This document shows positions 51,301 through 58,000 of a stretch of 64,000 bases of DNA, piece after piece. The translations under genes were made by a program, and so were the position numbers. Positions within the stretch are counted from its first letter, which is position 1, and the number at the start of each line of letters is the position of its first letter. Origin of the DNA: Apostichopus japonicus (Eukaryota; Echinodermata; Holothuroidea; Aspidochirotida; Stichopodidae). Under the pieces are notes generated by a model. That model was not told where the DNA came from and searched no databases. It was given only the letters and a program-made list of their open reading frames with translations. The DNA lies in contig NC_092572.1 of assembly GCF_037975245.1 (NCBI RefSeq), positions 4,193,501 through 4,257,500 of the forward strand, read 5' to 3'.

Positions 51301-53657
51301 CCTTCCTAATATTTTCTTAAATGAGGCATCATGTTTTATACATCGTTATCTCGGAGCACAAGAATGAAACATATGGTGTACAGTTAAAAGAAAACGTTTA
51401 CTAGCTGCCATCTCAAATTCTCACCTTGATTCTATCAGCTACACCTCCGCTATTAGACCAGGCGATCACAGACCCATCGTTTGAAGATGACAACATCACC
51501 TTACCTTCCTGCCTGAAATTATGATACCAAAATCAATAAAAGAAGAGTTAAAGATCAGTTACAGTATGAGTAAAAGATGATTAAAATTGTGAGTAGAAGA
51601 TGGACATAGAAATGTTAATTGTAAACTGTGTAAAGGAATTTTTTGAAGTAAATGCACAAAATGTGCATTTCTCCGGAAATCCCCTTATTTCCGGCTTTTT
51701 AGTTTATGATGGTGGGAGATGTGAACTTCGATAACACTGTATGCAGGGCTACCATGGTTGGCCTTGCATGGACTTACTCATTGGCTAAATTGGTGTAAAG
51801 CATACTGCTGGCAATCCATGTAATTCTTAAGTTCAATCACAATTGAGGGTAGAAACACTCACAATTTAAATCACTTGACACTTGGGCAGAATTAATTGTA
51901 ATTACATGGCAAATTTCTAATGGTAGTCCGGAAGTCCGAGACGACCAAATTCCTGTTCGGTCTTCCGACAGATGACGAGTTGTTTATATAAATTTCAAAT
52001 TGCCTAGTTACTAAATCCCCCCAAACAGGGAAACATTAATTGCTATCATACCCAATGTTGGTTTTCAATTCACCGACCTAAACATACACAGTCTACAATA
52101 ACATACAATGTATATTCTATGTCCAGTGACGTACCGGTCATTTTTATTTTGCTACATTCTGTTTGGCCTGGTTTTCCGATGAACAAACAGAAGAATCCTT
52201 ACAATTTTGCCCTACATTATCCAACCACATCATATCTATTTTGGTATAAGTGTTAATAATATTTTAAATGAAAATTTTGCTGTTTGTAACCACCGCAGAT
52301 TGTTGGAAATGTTCAGTTAAAGGGTGTGAAGACTCGCCCACAAAGAAAATGTCTCATGCCTGTAATCTGACCTAGTTTTGAATGAGGTGTAACAGACGTG
52401 TTAGACACCACCATCAATCCCAGAAAATACACACACAGCTTTCTACCATCGGTAATTAGACACTAGTGTACAGTCAATTACATACAGCTGCGGTCAATAC
52501 CCACAGCACAGTGTACATAGCAGCAGGTCTAGATAAAAGATAACAAGGTATCACGTTTCATTACTGTCTGCATTTTGTAGCGACAAGAAAAAAAACTTCA
52601 CTTGCAAGCAACGGAAAGTTAACTTTTTCAGAAGGTGGCACGCGGTTTGGTGCGAGTCTTTAATGCCTTTAAGAATAAGAAGTAACAGGCCTAAATAAGT
52701 CCATACAGTCTCAACAATCTTACCAGAACAAAAAGTCTGTCACCCATCCTTCATGTTCATGAGTTGTTAGCACCAACTTATATGTTTCTGAGTCCCAAGA
52801 CTTGATGTGACCATCTGAAAAAAATATCTGTATATAATGATTATAAACAATTACTACAGTAGGCCTATATTGGTAAACATTCTATTATCACAATTTGCAT
52901 TTCAAATCTTTCTGTGCACAGTTTGGAAATTTATTTTTATTTTCCAACATTACACATTGAAGGACTATGTTGGTATCTGGATATGAACATGAATATATTC
53001 TAAATGTGTATTTCAACTTGTGACAGATTCTGCCAACAGTTGCACATCCATAAAATATAGAAACTATTGAAACTGATTTAACTTCCTTTTCAGGAAGGTT
53101 GTATATGCCTAATCATTGGCTATAGCTTCGCACCCCTTGCAGGTTAGGAACTAGGTCTTTGCGTATGGTGAATCCCCTACCCTAGTGTCCAAACCTACAA
53201 ACCTGAATTATTTATCCATAACAATGCAAAACATGTAGGCTAGGCTACAGATTGCAAAGGTTATGCTATCAGACTAACATGGTACTCATGACACAGTATG
53301 GTATTAACAGATTTGGAAAGCCTAAGCCTACTACGGTAAACTTAACACAGTACATCAATAGGCTACATAATACCTGGACTAGTATTAAGTTATAAATAAT
53401 ATTTGAATAGAGCAGGGTATGACTATAAGCTACGGCTAGGCCTAACTTGGGATACAGTAGGCCTAACGTAGGGCTAATACATTTGCAGTTACGTTATCAA
53501 CATTATGGCATTGGCTTTGCTCAAGTCAAGTAGCACAGGTGACAAAGTTACAACCTTCGAAACCAGCTAGTATTTCTCTTCGTAAAGGATGGTAGCCCAA
53601 CACAGTTATAGGCTTGTGATGTGTTTCCCTCATTACAAAGTGTTTTTCCATCGCCAT
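36243..53657 (-). CDS. WD40-repeat protein, ~21 exons, ~14 blades
   Basis: Joining the exons listed separately gives a closed frame of 2181 nt (726 residues plus stop) with matching GT/AG junctions and phases. Blade ends of the (G/S)xxD...(I/V)xxW type recur about 14 times: FEDGHIKSWD, SNDGSVIAWS, GFDQRLIIYD, GSFDKVVKIWS, STNRRNVFVWR, GSEDGNIYVWG, SGWDRRICIWD, SSEDGILRVW and GSWDGTLRVWN are the clearest. About 14 blades of ~52 residues suggests two seven-bladed propellers, i.e. a scaffold rather than an enzyme (inference). No signal peptide, membrane segment or other domain was seen. The C-terminal tail is basic then acidic (QRVQRKKKAAK ... IVDDEGD). I do not recognise the family. The X-box-like motif upstream and the SPA17 neighbour hint at a ciliary role. 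Introns hold several MITEs and minisatellites. Confidence 0.85.
36503..36596 (-). CDS. WD40 gene exon 20
   Basis: cttctag acceptor, CAG|gtaaaa donor. Encodes VYNPETGKLVQTNIGHSDS then VRSIVHIPERHQ, the start of the last blade (GHSDSVRSIVH). Confidence 0.92.
36839..37125. repeat. ~30-bp minisatellite in WD40 intron 19
   Basis: About nine copies containing caggttactatgctagagaa with gacgca or gaggtgca variants. It does not touch a splice junction. Confidence 0.9.
37500..37612 (-). CDS. WD40 gene exon 19
   Basis: cccttcag acceptor, AA|gtaagt donor. Encodes SEDGLHCNQVIHTHGPIW, then ALSTDLINGCIIAGVQNI, then I, joining exon 20 as IIKVYNPETG. Confidence 0.89.
38367..38550 (-). CDS. WD40 gene exon 18
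   Basis: cttctatag acceptor, TGG|gtgagt donor. Encodes REFAYASSDRMIYIRRF, then SENGSEMTLCNTLQGDEG, then EITQIRWSHVCCSWITSS, then EDGILRVW. It spans two blade ends. Confidence 0.9.
38725..38823 (-). CDS. WD40 gene exon 17
   Basis: ctccacag acceptor, AG|gtaaat donor. Encodes LHDVFRNTSPDAQNVQEL then ACDGIVIDMDFSPK. Phase 2 in and out. Confidence 0.88.
39727..39779 (-). CDS. WD40 gene exon 16
   Basis: attacag acceptor, AG|gtaagc donor. Encodes LSSGWDRRICIWDLENQ, a textbook WD40 end (SGWD...IWD). Confidence 0.92.
40177..40299 (-). CDS. WD40 gene exon 15
   Basis: ccgtgcag acceptor, CTG|gtaagt donor. 41 codons in phase 0: ADSVTNRVAGFVCKTVLQG, then HSGCVTCLTLVGKDAGFDR, then TYL. HSGCVTCL is a typical blade opening (GH followed by V-x-C). 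Confidence 0.89.
40378..41226. repeat. ~70-bp array copying the exon 14 splice donor
   Basis: Copies of gtaagttacctttgtatctaaggtaatattctc are found at the real junction (41186-41220) and near 41066, 40994, 40921, 40850 and 40777. Increasingly degenerate ones lie near 40710, 40586, 40518, 40445 and 40378. On the - strand each unit is the last ~30 coding bases of exon 14 plus its donor and ~40 bases of intron with CA repeats. Similarity falls with distance from the exon. Confidence 0.88.
41195..41349 (-). CDS. WD40 gene exon 14
   Basis: aaacag acceptor, AAG|gtaact donor. Encodes VWGFDDNAVNALKNMKPVG, then LPDLVKKYGILLGQDAADH, then SSMFEENITLDTK, a long inter-blade loop. The last ~35 coding bases plus the donor are the repeat unit of the array at 40378-41226. 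Confidence 0.86.
41941..42034 (-). CDS. WD40 gene exon 13
   Basis: ccccttcag acceptor, T|gtaagt donor. Encodes SNEPHSNSALLKALFVEH then LDLLLLGSEDGNI, which joins exon 14 as GSEDGNIYVWGF. The acceptor and first ~23 coding bases are repeated in the minisatellite running upstream to 42590. Confidence 0.85.
42005..42590. repeat. ~77-bp array copying the exon 13 splice acceptor
   Basis: Six copies of gaattactgtgaggctcg followed by ttggactggaggg lie at about 42012, 42086, 42177, 42255, 42330 and 42470. The first is the real exon 13 start. On the - strand each repeats CCCCTYCAG followed by TCCAACGAGCC, i.e. acceptor plus the first codons. One copy has a G-run expansion (42118-42132), and the two distal copies carry an extra ~60 bp (attaatggatgcggc). 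Confidence 0.88.
43205..43290. repeat. (ATA/ATG)n microsatellite
   Basis: aaataatgataataataata-type run within WD40 intron 12, flanked by a T-rich/ATTTC stretch. Confidence 0.8.
43795..43885 (+). repeat. Retroelement-like 3' tail (ATT)n
   Basis: ttagcgcttagaggcttttg and tgcgctttaaaaattcc are followed by (ATT)6, like the tails at 18.2 and 60.7 kb. It sits in WD40 intron 12. Confidence 0.4.
43965..43983 (-). CDS. WD40 gene exon 12, putative 19-nt microexon
   Basis: This is the only acceptor upstream of the gtaagg donor at 43964 that matches exon 11's phase. It lies after a pyrimidine-rich stretch and gives a 19-nt exon coding for RYVPDNV with the shared Arg. The intron to exon 11 would be 81 nt. 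The competing reading is a 191-nt exon (43965-44155) carrying an in-frame TAA. Confidence 0.5.
44065..44155 (-). CDS. WD40 gene exon 11
   Basis: cttctacag acceptor, AG|gtaagg donor. Encodes KKVPILIFNGGSDGQSNKW then ERLQSNHFMY, ending in AG of an Arg codon. If this donor is ignored the frame reads AGG then TAA (44061-44063) and stays open for 32 further codons to 43965. Confidence 0.82.
44222..44822. repeat. 60-bp minisatellite in WD40 intron 10
   Basis: Ten copies of a 60-bp unit (aagaaaaacaagaaacttgc, ccattagtgtaaaggggttg, gctaaacctccccat). The middle four are nearly identical. The unit is a multiple of three and lacks stops, giving ORFs on both strands (44152-44718) that are not genes. Confidence 0.95.
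45737..45835 (-). CDS. WD40 gene exon 10
   Basis: ttctgtag acceptor, A|gtgagt donor. Encodes STNRRNVFVWRYNPFGC then ITSLKCKHAVESLTY. Phase 1 in, phase 1 out. Confidence 0.87.
46052..46145 (-). CDS. WD40 gene exon 9
   Basis: caccag acceptor, G|gtatgt donor. Encodes VSDFIGTFVSEENQKYQLQ then CMKYIPELGTVI, the outer part of a blade finished in exon 10. Confidence 0.86.
46560..46743 (-). CDS. WD40 gene exon 8
   Basis: ctttaag acceptor, AAC|gtaaga donor. Encodes LITGSFDKVVKIWSVDGK, then THRLDGFLATISDIVYVPD, then KTVWVASGSPVATVYDPK, two blade ends in one exon. Phase 2 in, phase 0 out. Confidence 0.9.
47130..47567. mobile_element. hAT-like MITE in WD40 intron 7
   Basis: Starts caggggttcccttactgggg and ends aaagttagggaaaccctg, inverted repeats of the CAGGGTTTCCCTAACTTT kind common in hAT elements. 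Flanking 8-mers ccctagac (47122-47129) and ccctaggc (47568-47575) match at 7 of 8. It has no transposase. ORFs at 47053-47394 lie inside it. Confidence 0.8.
47613..47763. repeat. 28-bp array copying the exon 7 splice donor
   Basis: Five tandem units of tgtgataagcacatactcac plus cacstatt, the last of which is the real exon 7/intron 7 boundary at 47752/47753. On the - strand every unit reads AATASGTG|GTGAGTATGTG. Confidence 0.9.
47753..47821 (-). CDS. WD40 gene exon 7
   Basis: ttttccag acceptor, TG|gtgagt donor. Encodes NPKAHEAGICCLSLVRDTD then NNT. The donor and the last coding bases (AATACGTG) are also the repeating unit of the minisatellite at 47613-47763, so this is the proximal one of about five donor copies. 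Confidence 0.84.
48263..48334 (-). CDS. WD40 gene exon 6
   Basis: gctctcag acceptor, TG|gtaagt donor. Encodes FDQRLIIYDSSSYPGHRG then ISKVF. With the preceding GG this forms AGFDQRLIIYD, the end of a blade. Phase 2 in, phase 2 out. Confidence 0.84.
48797..48979. mobile_element. Palindromic MITE, copy C (right end lost)
   Basis: Starts cacccagttgggacaac and follows copies A and D to tagaatcag, then stops; no right terminal repeat. Its edge lies 12 bases from exon 5 (48992). Confidence 0.7.
48992..49100 (-). CDS. WD40 gene exon 5
   Basis: aacccag acceptor, GG|gtacgt donor. Encodes RESGHFIKVRQPYISREH then TDIVKCITCLESRVYSAG. The acceptor could instead be 6 nt further in, since a CAGACAGAG run offers two in-phase AGs. 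A palindromic-MITE copy ends about a dozen bases downstream of the donor. Confidence 0.84.
49487..50067. mobile_element. Palindromic MITE, copy D with internal 93-bp amplification
   Basis: Left end cacccagttgggacaata, right end tatcccaactgactg. The internal segment tagaatcagata...aggaactgttcatactgtcag is repeated about four times with a 92-94 bp period (starts near 49670, 49763, 49857 and 49949), so the element is nearly three times the length of copy A. No clear 7-bp duplication was found. Confidence 0.72.
50430..50526 (-). CDS. WD40 gene exon 4
   Basis: gttacag acceptor, A|gtaaga donor. Encodes LGAPVYVMALNIRRHQLVCG then FNAFIKVYSLDE, a blade whose last strand is FIKVY. Phase 0 in, phase 1 out. 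Confidence 0.86.
50562..50921. mobile_element. TTAA-target MITE, copy 2
   Basis: TTAA at 50558-50561 and 50922-50925 flank a 360-bp element (aaggtgtgaagactcgcg ... gtgagtcttcaatgcct). A TTAA target duplication is shared by piggyBac and Kolobok elements; the AGG-type start fits Kolobok better (inference). The ORFs at 50706-51059 overlap it and are not genes. Confidence 0.82.
51425..51512 (-). CDS. WD40 gene exon 3
   Basis: atttcag acceptor, AAG|gtgaga donor. Encodes QEGKVMLSSSNDGSVIAWS then NSGGVADRIK, with blade-2 end SNDGSVIAW. Phase 2 in, phase 0 out. Confidence 0.88.
52321..52668. mobile_element. TTAA-target MITE, copy 3
   Basis: TTAA at 52317-52320 and 52669-52672 flank a 348-bp element starting agggtgtgaagactcgcc and ending gcgagtctttaatgcct. 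It has the same orientation as copies 1 and 2 and lies in WD40 intron 2. Confidence 0.85.
52724..52814 (-). CDS. WD40 gene exon 2
   Basis: tttttttcag acceptor, TG|gtaaga donor. Encodes GHIKSWDSETYKL then TTHEHEGWVTDFLF, closing blade 1 and opening blade 2. Phase 1 in, phase 2 out. Confidence 0.88.
53555..53657 (-). CDS. WD40 gene exon 1 (start codon)
   Basis: Reads MAMEKHFVMRETHHKP then TVLGYHPLRREILAGFE, ending G|gttgta so that GAT (Asp) is completed by exon 2. I chose ATG at 53657 because an in-frame TAA lies a dozen codons upstream and its context (AAAG-ATG-G) is good. A longer ORF starting at 53760 in another frame is rejected: it reads through the same bases out of frame and cannot join exon 2. 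Confidence 0.8.
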
Positions 53658-53714
53658 CTTTAAGAGAAATATGTGAAGAATTTGGACGTTTTAGAAGTTG
53701 AAATTCGCTCCTGC

Positions 53715-53727
53715 GTTTCCAGGCAAC
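53715..53727 (-). promoter_or_regulatory. RFX X-box-like motif upstream of WD40 start
   Basis: On the - strand, GTTGCCTGGAAAC lies 58-70 bp before the start codon. It fits the RFX half-sites GTTGCC and GGAAAC with a one-base spacer. X-boxes near the start of transcription are known marks of ciliary genes in animals. Function here is inferred. Confidence 0.45.
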
Positions 53728-53760
53728 TTTAAATAGAGGGCGCTCAACGAAATTTTCCAT

Positions 53761-55458
53761 CTAAGGCTTAGCTCCCAGAATAAGAATACGCGCAACATTG
53801 TGGTACCACCAGCTGTGGTAACATAACATTTTACTTTTAGAGATTTCTAAATAGGGCAGGATCAACATACCAAAGAAAAAAGGGGAGAGGAAGGGGAGGG
53901 TGGGGGTAAGTAGATATATTCGTAATTTAAGTAATCTCTCGCAAACTGACAGGAGAGAGATAAATCCAGCCTTCATTCTCATCAGTTCTAAAGTTCAACA
54001 ACAATGCATTATACGGAATCACCTCAGACAATTCTATTACCTATAGTTATAGGAACATTGGATTCACGTCCTTTCTTGTGTGATATTTTATGCGTCCCGT
54101 TTGAAATTCTCTTGACTTAAACTTCTTTCCTATAAATCTGCATTGTTTTAAACTAAGGGTGTTCATTCCAGGCTGCTTATGTGAAAATATATGAGTAGCG
54201 CTCTAGCCTCTACGGCCTTTTGTTTTAATTTTGCACTCTGTCAAAATCACAGAAAACTCATCGAAAATGATTCTGATATTGTGGTTTGTTAATTTCCCCA
54301 GCGACCAGTATAATGGCAACGATTAAGGACATAAAGTCAAAGCCTTCAATAATATCCAGTAAAATATGTTTGGCTTAAATTTATCATTTTACAAAAGCAT
54401 ACCATATATTCCGACGGTCGGAAACTATGAGTATCGAGCAATATTTTATTCCAGACGCCAAAAAATGTATGGATAGTTTTTCGGAGCTTGCCAACGTATG
54501 ATGCTATATAAGCTAAAACTTTAATGCAAACTTGGTACCGGATTCGCAGAAGTGGGGACCCGGCCGGGTTGGTCGTTGATCAGTTCTCGTGGAACATCCT
54601 GATGAGTCGCTGGTCTAAAGGTTTGGGGAACGATGACGTACTCCATATATATGAAGTTTGTTATATATAAACTGACCTTATAATTAACAAAAATATAGGC
54701 AGGCTATTAATTTTAATACAAAAGCCTATACGTCAAAACTGACCGTAACTTGAGGCAATAAATCATTATTTACTAAGAAAAATATGTGTTGAGCGTATAT
54801 ACTTTTATAAACAAATGTGTGTTTTATGTCCGTTACTTCTCAGGCTGTGCGTAATAAAGCGGCCATTTTTCTATTTTGATTGATGATATACGTAAACATG
54901 TAGGTATATATTTAAGAAGTCACCATGTATGTGTGTTCTAGTGTCTCCTGACAATATTTCACTTCAGTCGCAAAATTTAACTTGAGGAGAAAAACTGACC
55001 GCATCTCGACGGTAAACTCATGATGGTAATTGATAACTTGGCGTGCAGCTCCGATCAAGTCGATATGCAAAGCCTGGCGAGCTGTAGCTACTACATCAGC
55101 CGTTTCGTCTGTTTTGACTAGTTTTACAGGAATATATAGTCCTCTTCAATGAGCTAAGATCGGGATAACCCTATACAGGCAACAGTATGGGTGAGAGTAA
55201 CCGTTGATCGTTGTCATTTTTAAAAGTAAACATTTAGTTCTAGGTACAATCTAGTAGCTAGTACTGTACAGTAAACGCTTTATATTTTGTCGTCACTGAG
55301 TTACTAATTTAACTGAGTTCTTAAATTCCAGATGAGACTTTCATAATTGATCGAACTGACGGACTGTCCTCTGTTCATCTTCCACAAGAGAATCTTTCTC
55401 GATTAGACTAGATCTCGCAACTTTACGGCTTCGAGACATTATCTACACGTATTACAGG
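53761..55458. other. Intergenic between divergent WD40 and SPA17 genes
   Basis: No gene seen. It holds part of the WD40 5' leader or promoter on the - strand side and an unexplained GC-richer patch around 54530-54640. Confidence 0.5.
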
Positions 55459-55716
55459 CGGAGTGTATAGCCTAGTGGTTAACGCCGGCGTCTCCCAGTC
55501 ATGAGATTCCCGGTTCGATTCCCCGCCGACAGCAATGTGTGTCGTCTGGCAAGGGTGTTGTTCAATAACAACTCCCGACATGGACGTTAAATGGATGTGT
55601 GCCGAGAGATTGGCTTCGGTCAGCGTGCGAGTCTATAAGCCTCCATGGCTTCTTTCGCGAGTTCCTGCTTGCGGGAAGATCACATATACATACATACATA
55701 CATACATACATACATT
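55459..55716 (+). mobile_element. tRNA-derived SINE, copy 4 (+ strand)
   Basis: The best-preserved head: a tRNA-like start gcggagtgtatagcc, A box tagcctagtgg (55468-55478) and B box ggttcgattcc (55512-55522). The body follows (gacgttaaatgg, cttctttcgcgagttcctgc) and then a (CATA)n tail at 55684-55716. The A and B boxes match pol III consensus. Confidence 0.9.
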
Positions 55717-56944
55717 AATCGTGCTCACGGCGACTAGATAGCTTCGACACGAGAAATAAAGATGACGTAATCACTGCAATTTCCTATAGCCGATCGGTAA
55801 CAGCTAATGATTGACCGTGGAAATGGTTACCATAGAGTATCCATTTAAAACCCATTATATATATTTACTAATTATCCCCGAAATCAGCGTCTAAGTCGTC
55901 CGTAGTAAACACAATCTACATGTAATAATGCTCACTATAGACAATACTTATCATATAATTACATGTAACACACAAATTCATAGCTTTAAAAAAAAATATA
56001 AAAAATCGTGATTAGTTACATACAGTTCATTAATTTGCAACAAACAGGGGCTGTATTCAAGGTGACAATGACTAGGACATGGCATAATCAAGGACGTATA
56101 TAAAATAAATTGATTAGCTCATATTTGAGAGAAAGAAGTATCTCACCAGGCGCGAATCACGAAAGGGGAGCAGCGGGGGTTGTGTACACCCTTTCAACAC
56201 CCACAAAAAATAAAACAGTTATTGGGACTGCCTTGCATATAGACCCTAATTATAACCTAATTTTCAGCAAATGCCTGAGAATGTATAATTTTTTTCAGTC
56301 TAAAATTTTAATCTATTCTGGTGAAAGACCACACATGAGAGTTGGCTTCAACTTGACTACAGGGCCTGCGCCAGTCACACACCCTTCTAAGTTAAAATCA
56401 TGGATCCGGTCCCTTTACATATACTCGTTGCTAGGGAACGTAATTAATTGGATTGAACAAAAATCGGATCTCAAACGGTACTTGCGATAACGGTAAGGTC
56501 GACAGGGTGTAATTTATTATTACCACTGGTTCCACTACATGCCCTGAATCCCAATTTCTTTCAACTGTCACCTTTCCCAAATGTTTGGAAGCAAAATCAT
56601 TAAACGACTGTTTCACTACTTCTATATTGCAACCTTTGACCTTAGGGCCATAGAAACCAAAATACTATGATCTTTGATTACAGTTATGATTTATACACTT
56701 CGTGTATACCAAAATAATACGCAGCTGACATGCTCGACCTTGATCAAGTAACGTTAGACGTCAAATGCGTACATGCATTAGCGACAGACAAATGTTCTTG
56801 AAGTAAACACTTCGATACACGCGTCGTAGCTTTTTGACCACCGAAGAGCTCGTAGAAAGTGATTTATTATCAATATTCTAGATTAAAAACGCCTTTGAGA
56901 ATTCAGCTGAAAGTTCGATAAGAACTTAACGCAGGGACATAGAA
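55717..56944. other. SPA17 upstream region
   Basis: No gene supported. The ORF at 56110-56490 is unrecognised. Weak X-box-like half matches occur near 55829 and 56648 but do not meet the consensus. Confidence 0.45.
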
Positions 56945-57098
56945 ATGGCAGTTCCGTTTTCGAATACAAAGTTGAGAGTTCCTCGAGGTTTTCAGAATCT
57001 CCTGGAGGGATTGGCTAAGGAAGTACTGAGGAACCAGCCAGATAATATCAATGCATTTGCAGCAATATATTTTGATAATCTGTTGAAAATTCGAGCGG
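56945..57098 (+). CDS. SPA17: SPA17-like protein exon 1 (RIIa domain)
   Basis: ATG at 56945 opens MAVPFSNTKLRVPRGFQNL then LEGLAKEVLRNQPDNINAF then AAIYFDNLLKIRA, ending G|gtgagt. This is the N-terminal RIIa dimerisation/docking domain of sperm autoantigenic protein 17: residues ~12-45 match the conserved P-x-G-F-x-x-LLEGL...REQPDNIPAFAA pattern. RIIa domains dimerise and bind the amphipathic helix of A-kinase anchoring proteins. SPA17 sits in the sperm fibrous sheath and motile cilia in animals. The start is fixed by the family's usual M-x-(I/V)-PFSNT opening. It is transcribed divergently from the WD40 gene. Confidence 0.95.
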
Positions 57099-57454
57099 GT
57101 GAGTTGCTAAGGAGTAGTCCTAGCCTTGGCGGACTTTATATTTCACTCTTAAACTAAACAGGTTAGCTCTTAAAGTCGTAGTTTTAGTAATTTCTAGGAT
57201 TTAGCCTAAGTAAGTTAGGGCCTAACGACATGGCTAGGCCCACAGGCGCTTCAAACGACGTGGTACTATGGTAGGCATACAATAGCCTTCATTGGCGATA
57301 TCATTAACTTATGGGTTGAGACTTTAACTGTAACTTGTGAAAGGCAGGGCCTTGTCCCTCACAATAGGCTTGGGCAAATTGAGGCCTGTCACAGAGAGAG
57401 ATAGGGGGAGGGGGACGTGTCATTCCACTATCAGTACTTAACGCCATAGAAAAT

Positions 57455-57537
57455 GTGCACTTTCCGCCATAGAAAAAATACCATTTCGCCATGTTACCGA
57501 CATGGCAGTAAGCACTTTTGTATGGCAGAAAGAGCAC
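57455..57537. repeat. Imperfect hairpin (CTTTCCGCCATA arms)
   Basis: The left arm gtgcactttccgccata is matched by the complement of tatggcagaaagagcac on the right; arms of ~38 bases surround a short loop near ttaccg. The motif ctttccgccata recurs at 57900 and 57977. Confidence 0.7.
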
Positions 57538-57855
57538 ATTATTGTTGGTGCACTGTATATTGCTTCGCTTCACTCTACCTAGGCATAGGCCCACAAAATT
57601 GGTCATTTAAATCGACAATCAGAATAGACTTTTTAATAAACAAGCAACCTAATTTAATTAGATTTATTCAACCAACTATTTGAAGACTGTATCGACTCTT
57701 ACGAACTTACAATTAAAAATATTCAGTCAACCTGTACAACAAAGACAGTGTGTCAATTCCCCTTGTCTTAACTACAATTCAGTCTATCCAGCCAACGGTC
57801 ACATTTGAAAGACGGTGTACCTGTCCTTCCACGCGATTCAAAGAAAGTTTCACCA

Positions 57856-58000
57856 ATACATTCCTGTACACCATGGTAAAATCCATTCCTAAAACGTACC
57901 TTTCCGCCATAGGTTTCTGGCCTTTCCGCCACATACATTCCTGTACACCATGGTAAAATCCATTCCTAAAACGGACCTTTCCGCCATAGGTTTCTGGATT
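57856..58000. repeat. 77-bp direct duplication in SPA17 intron
   Basis: atacattcctgtacaccatg through ccataggtttctgg occurs twice, starting at 57856 and 57933, with one difference (acgtacc/acggacc). The near identity points to a recent event. Confidence 0.9.

Noticed and set aside
53548-53760. 70-codon ORF taken as the WD40 protein N-terminus
   Set aside because: It reads the exon 1 sequence in the wrong frame; only the frame starting at 53657 gives a WD40-like sequence that joins exon 2.
55459-55530. Functional tRNA gene
   Set aside because: A and B boxes are good, but the sequence continues into the SINE body and tail, and a full cloverleaf does not close.
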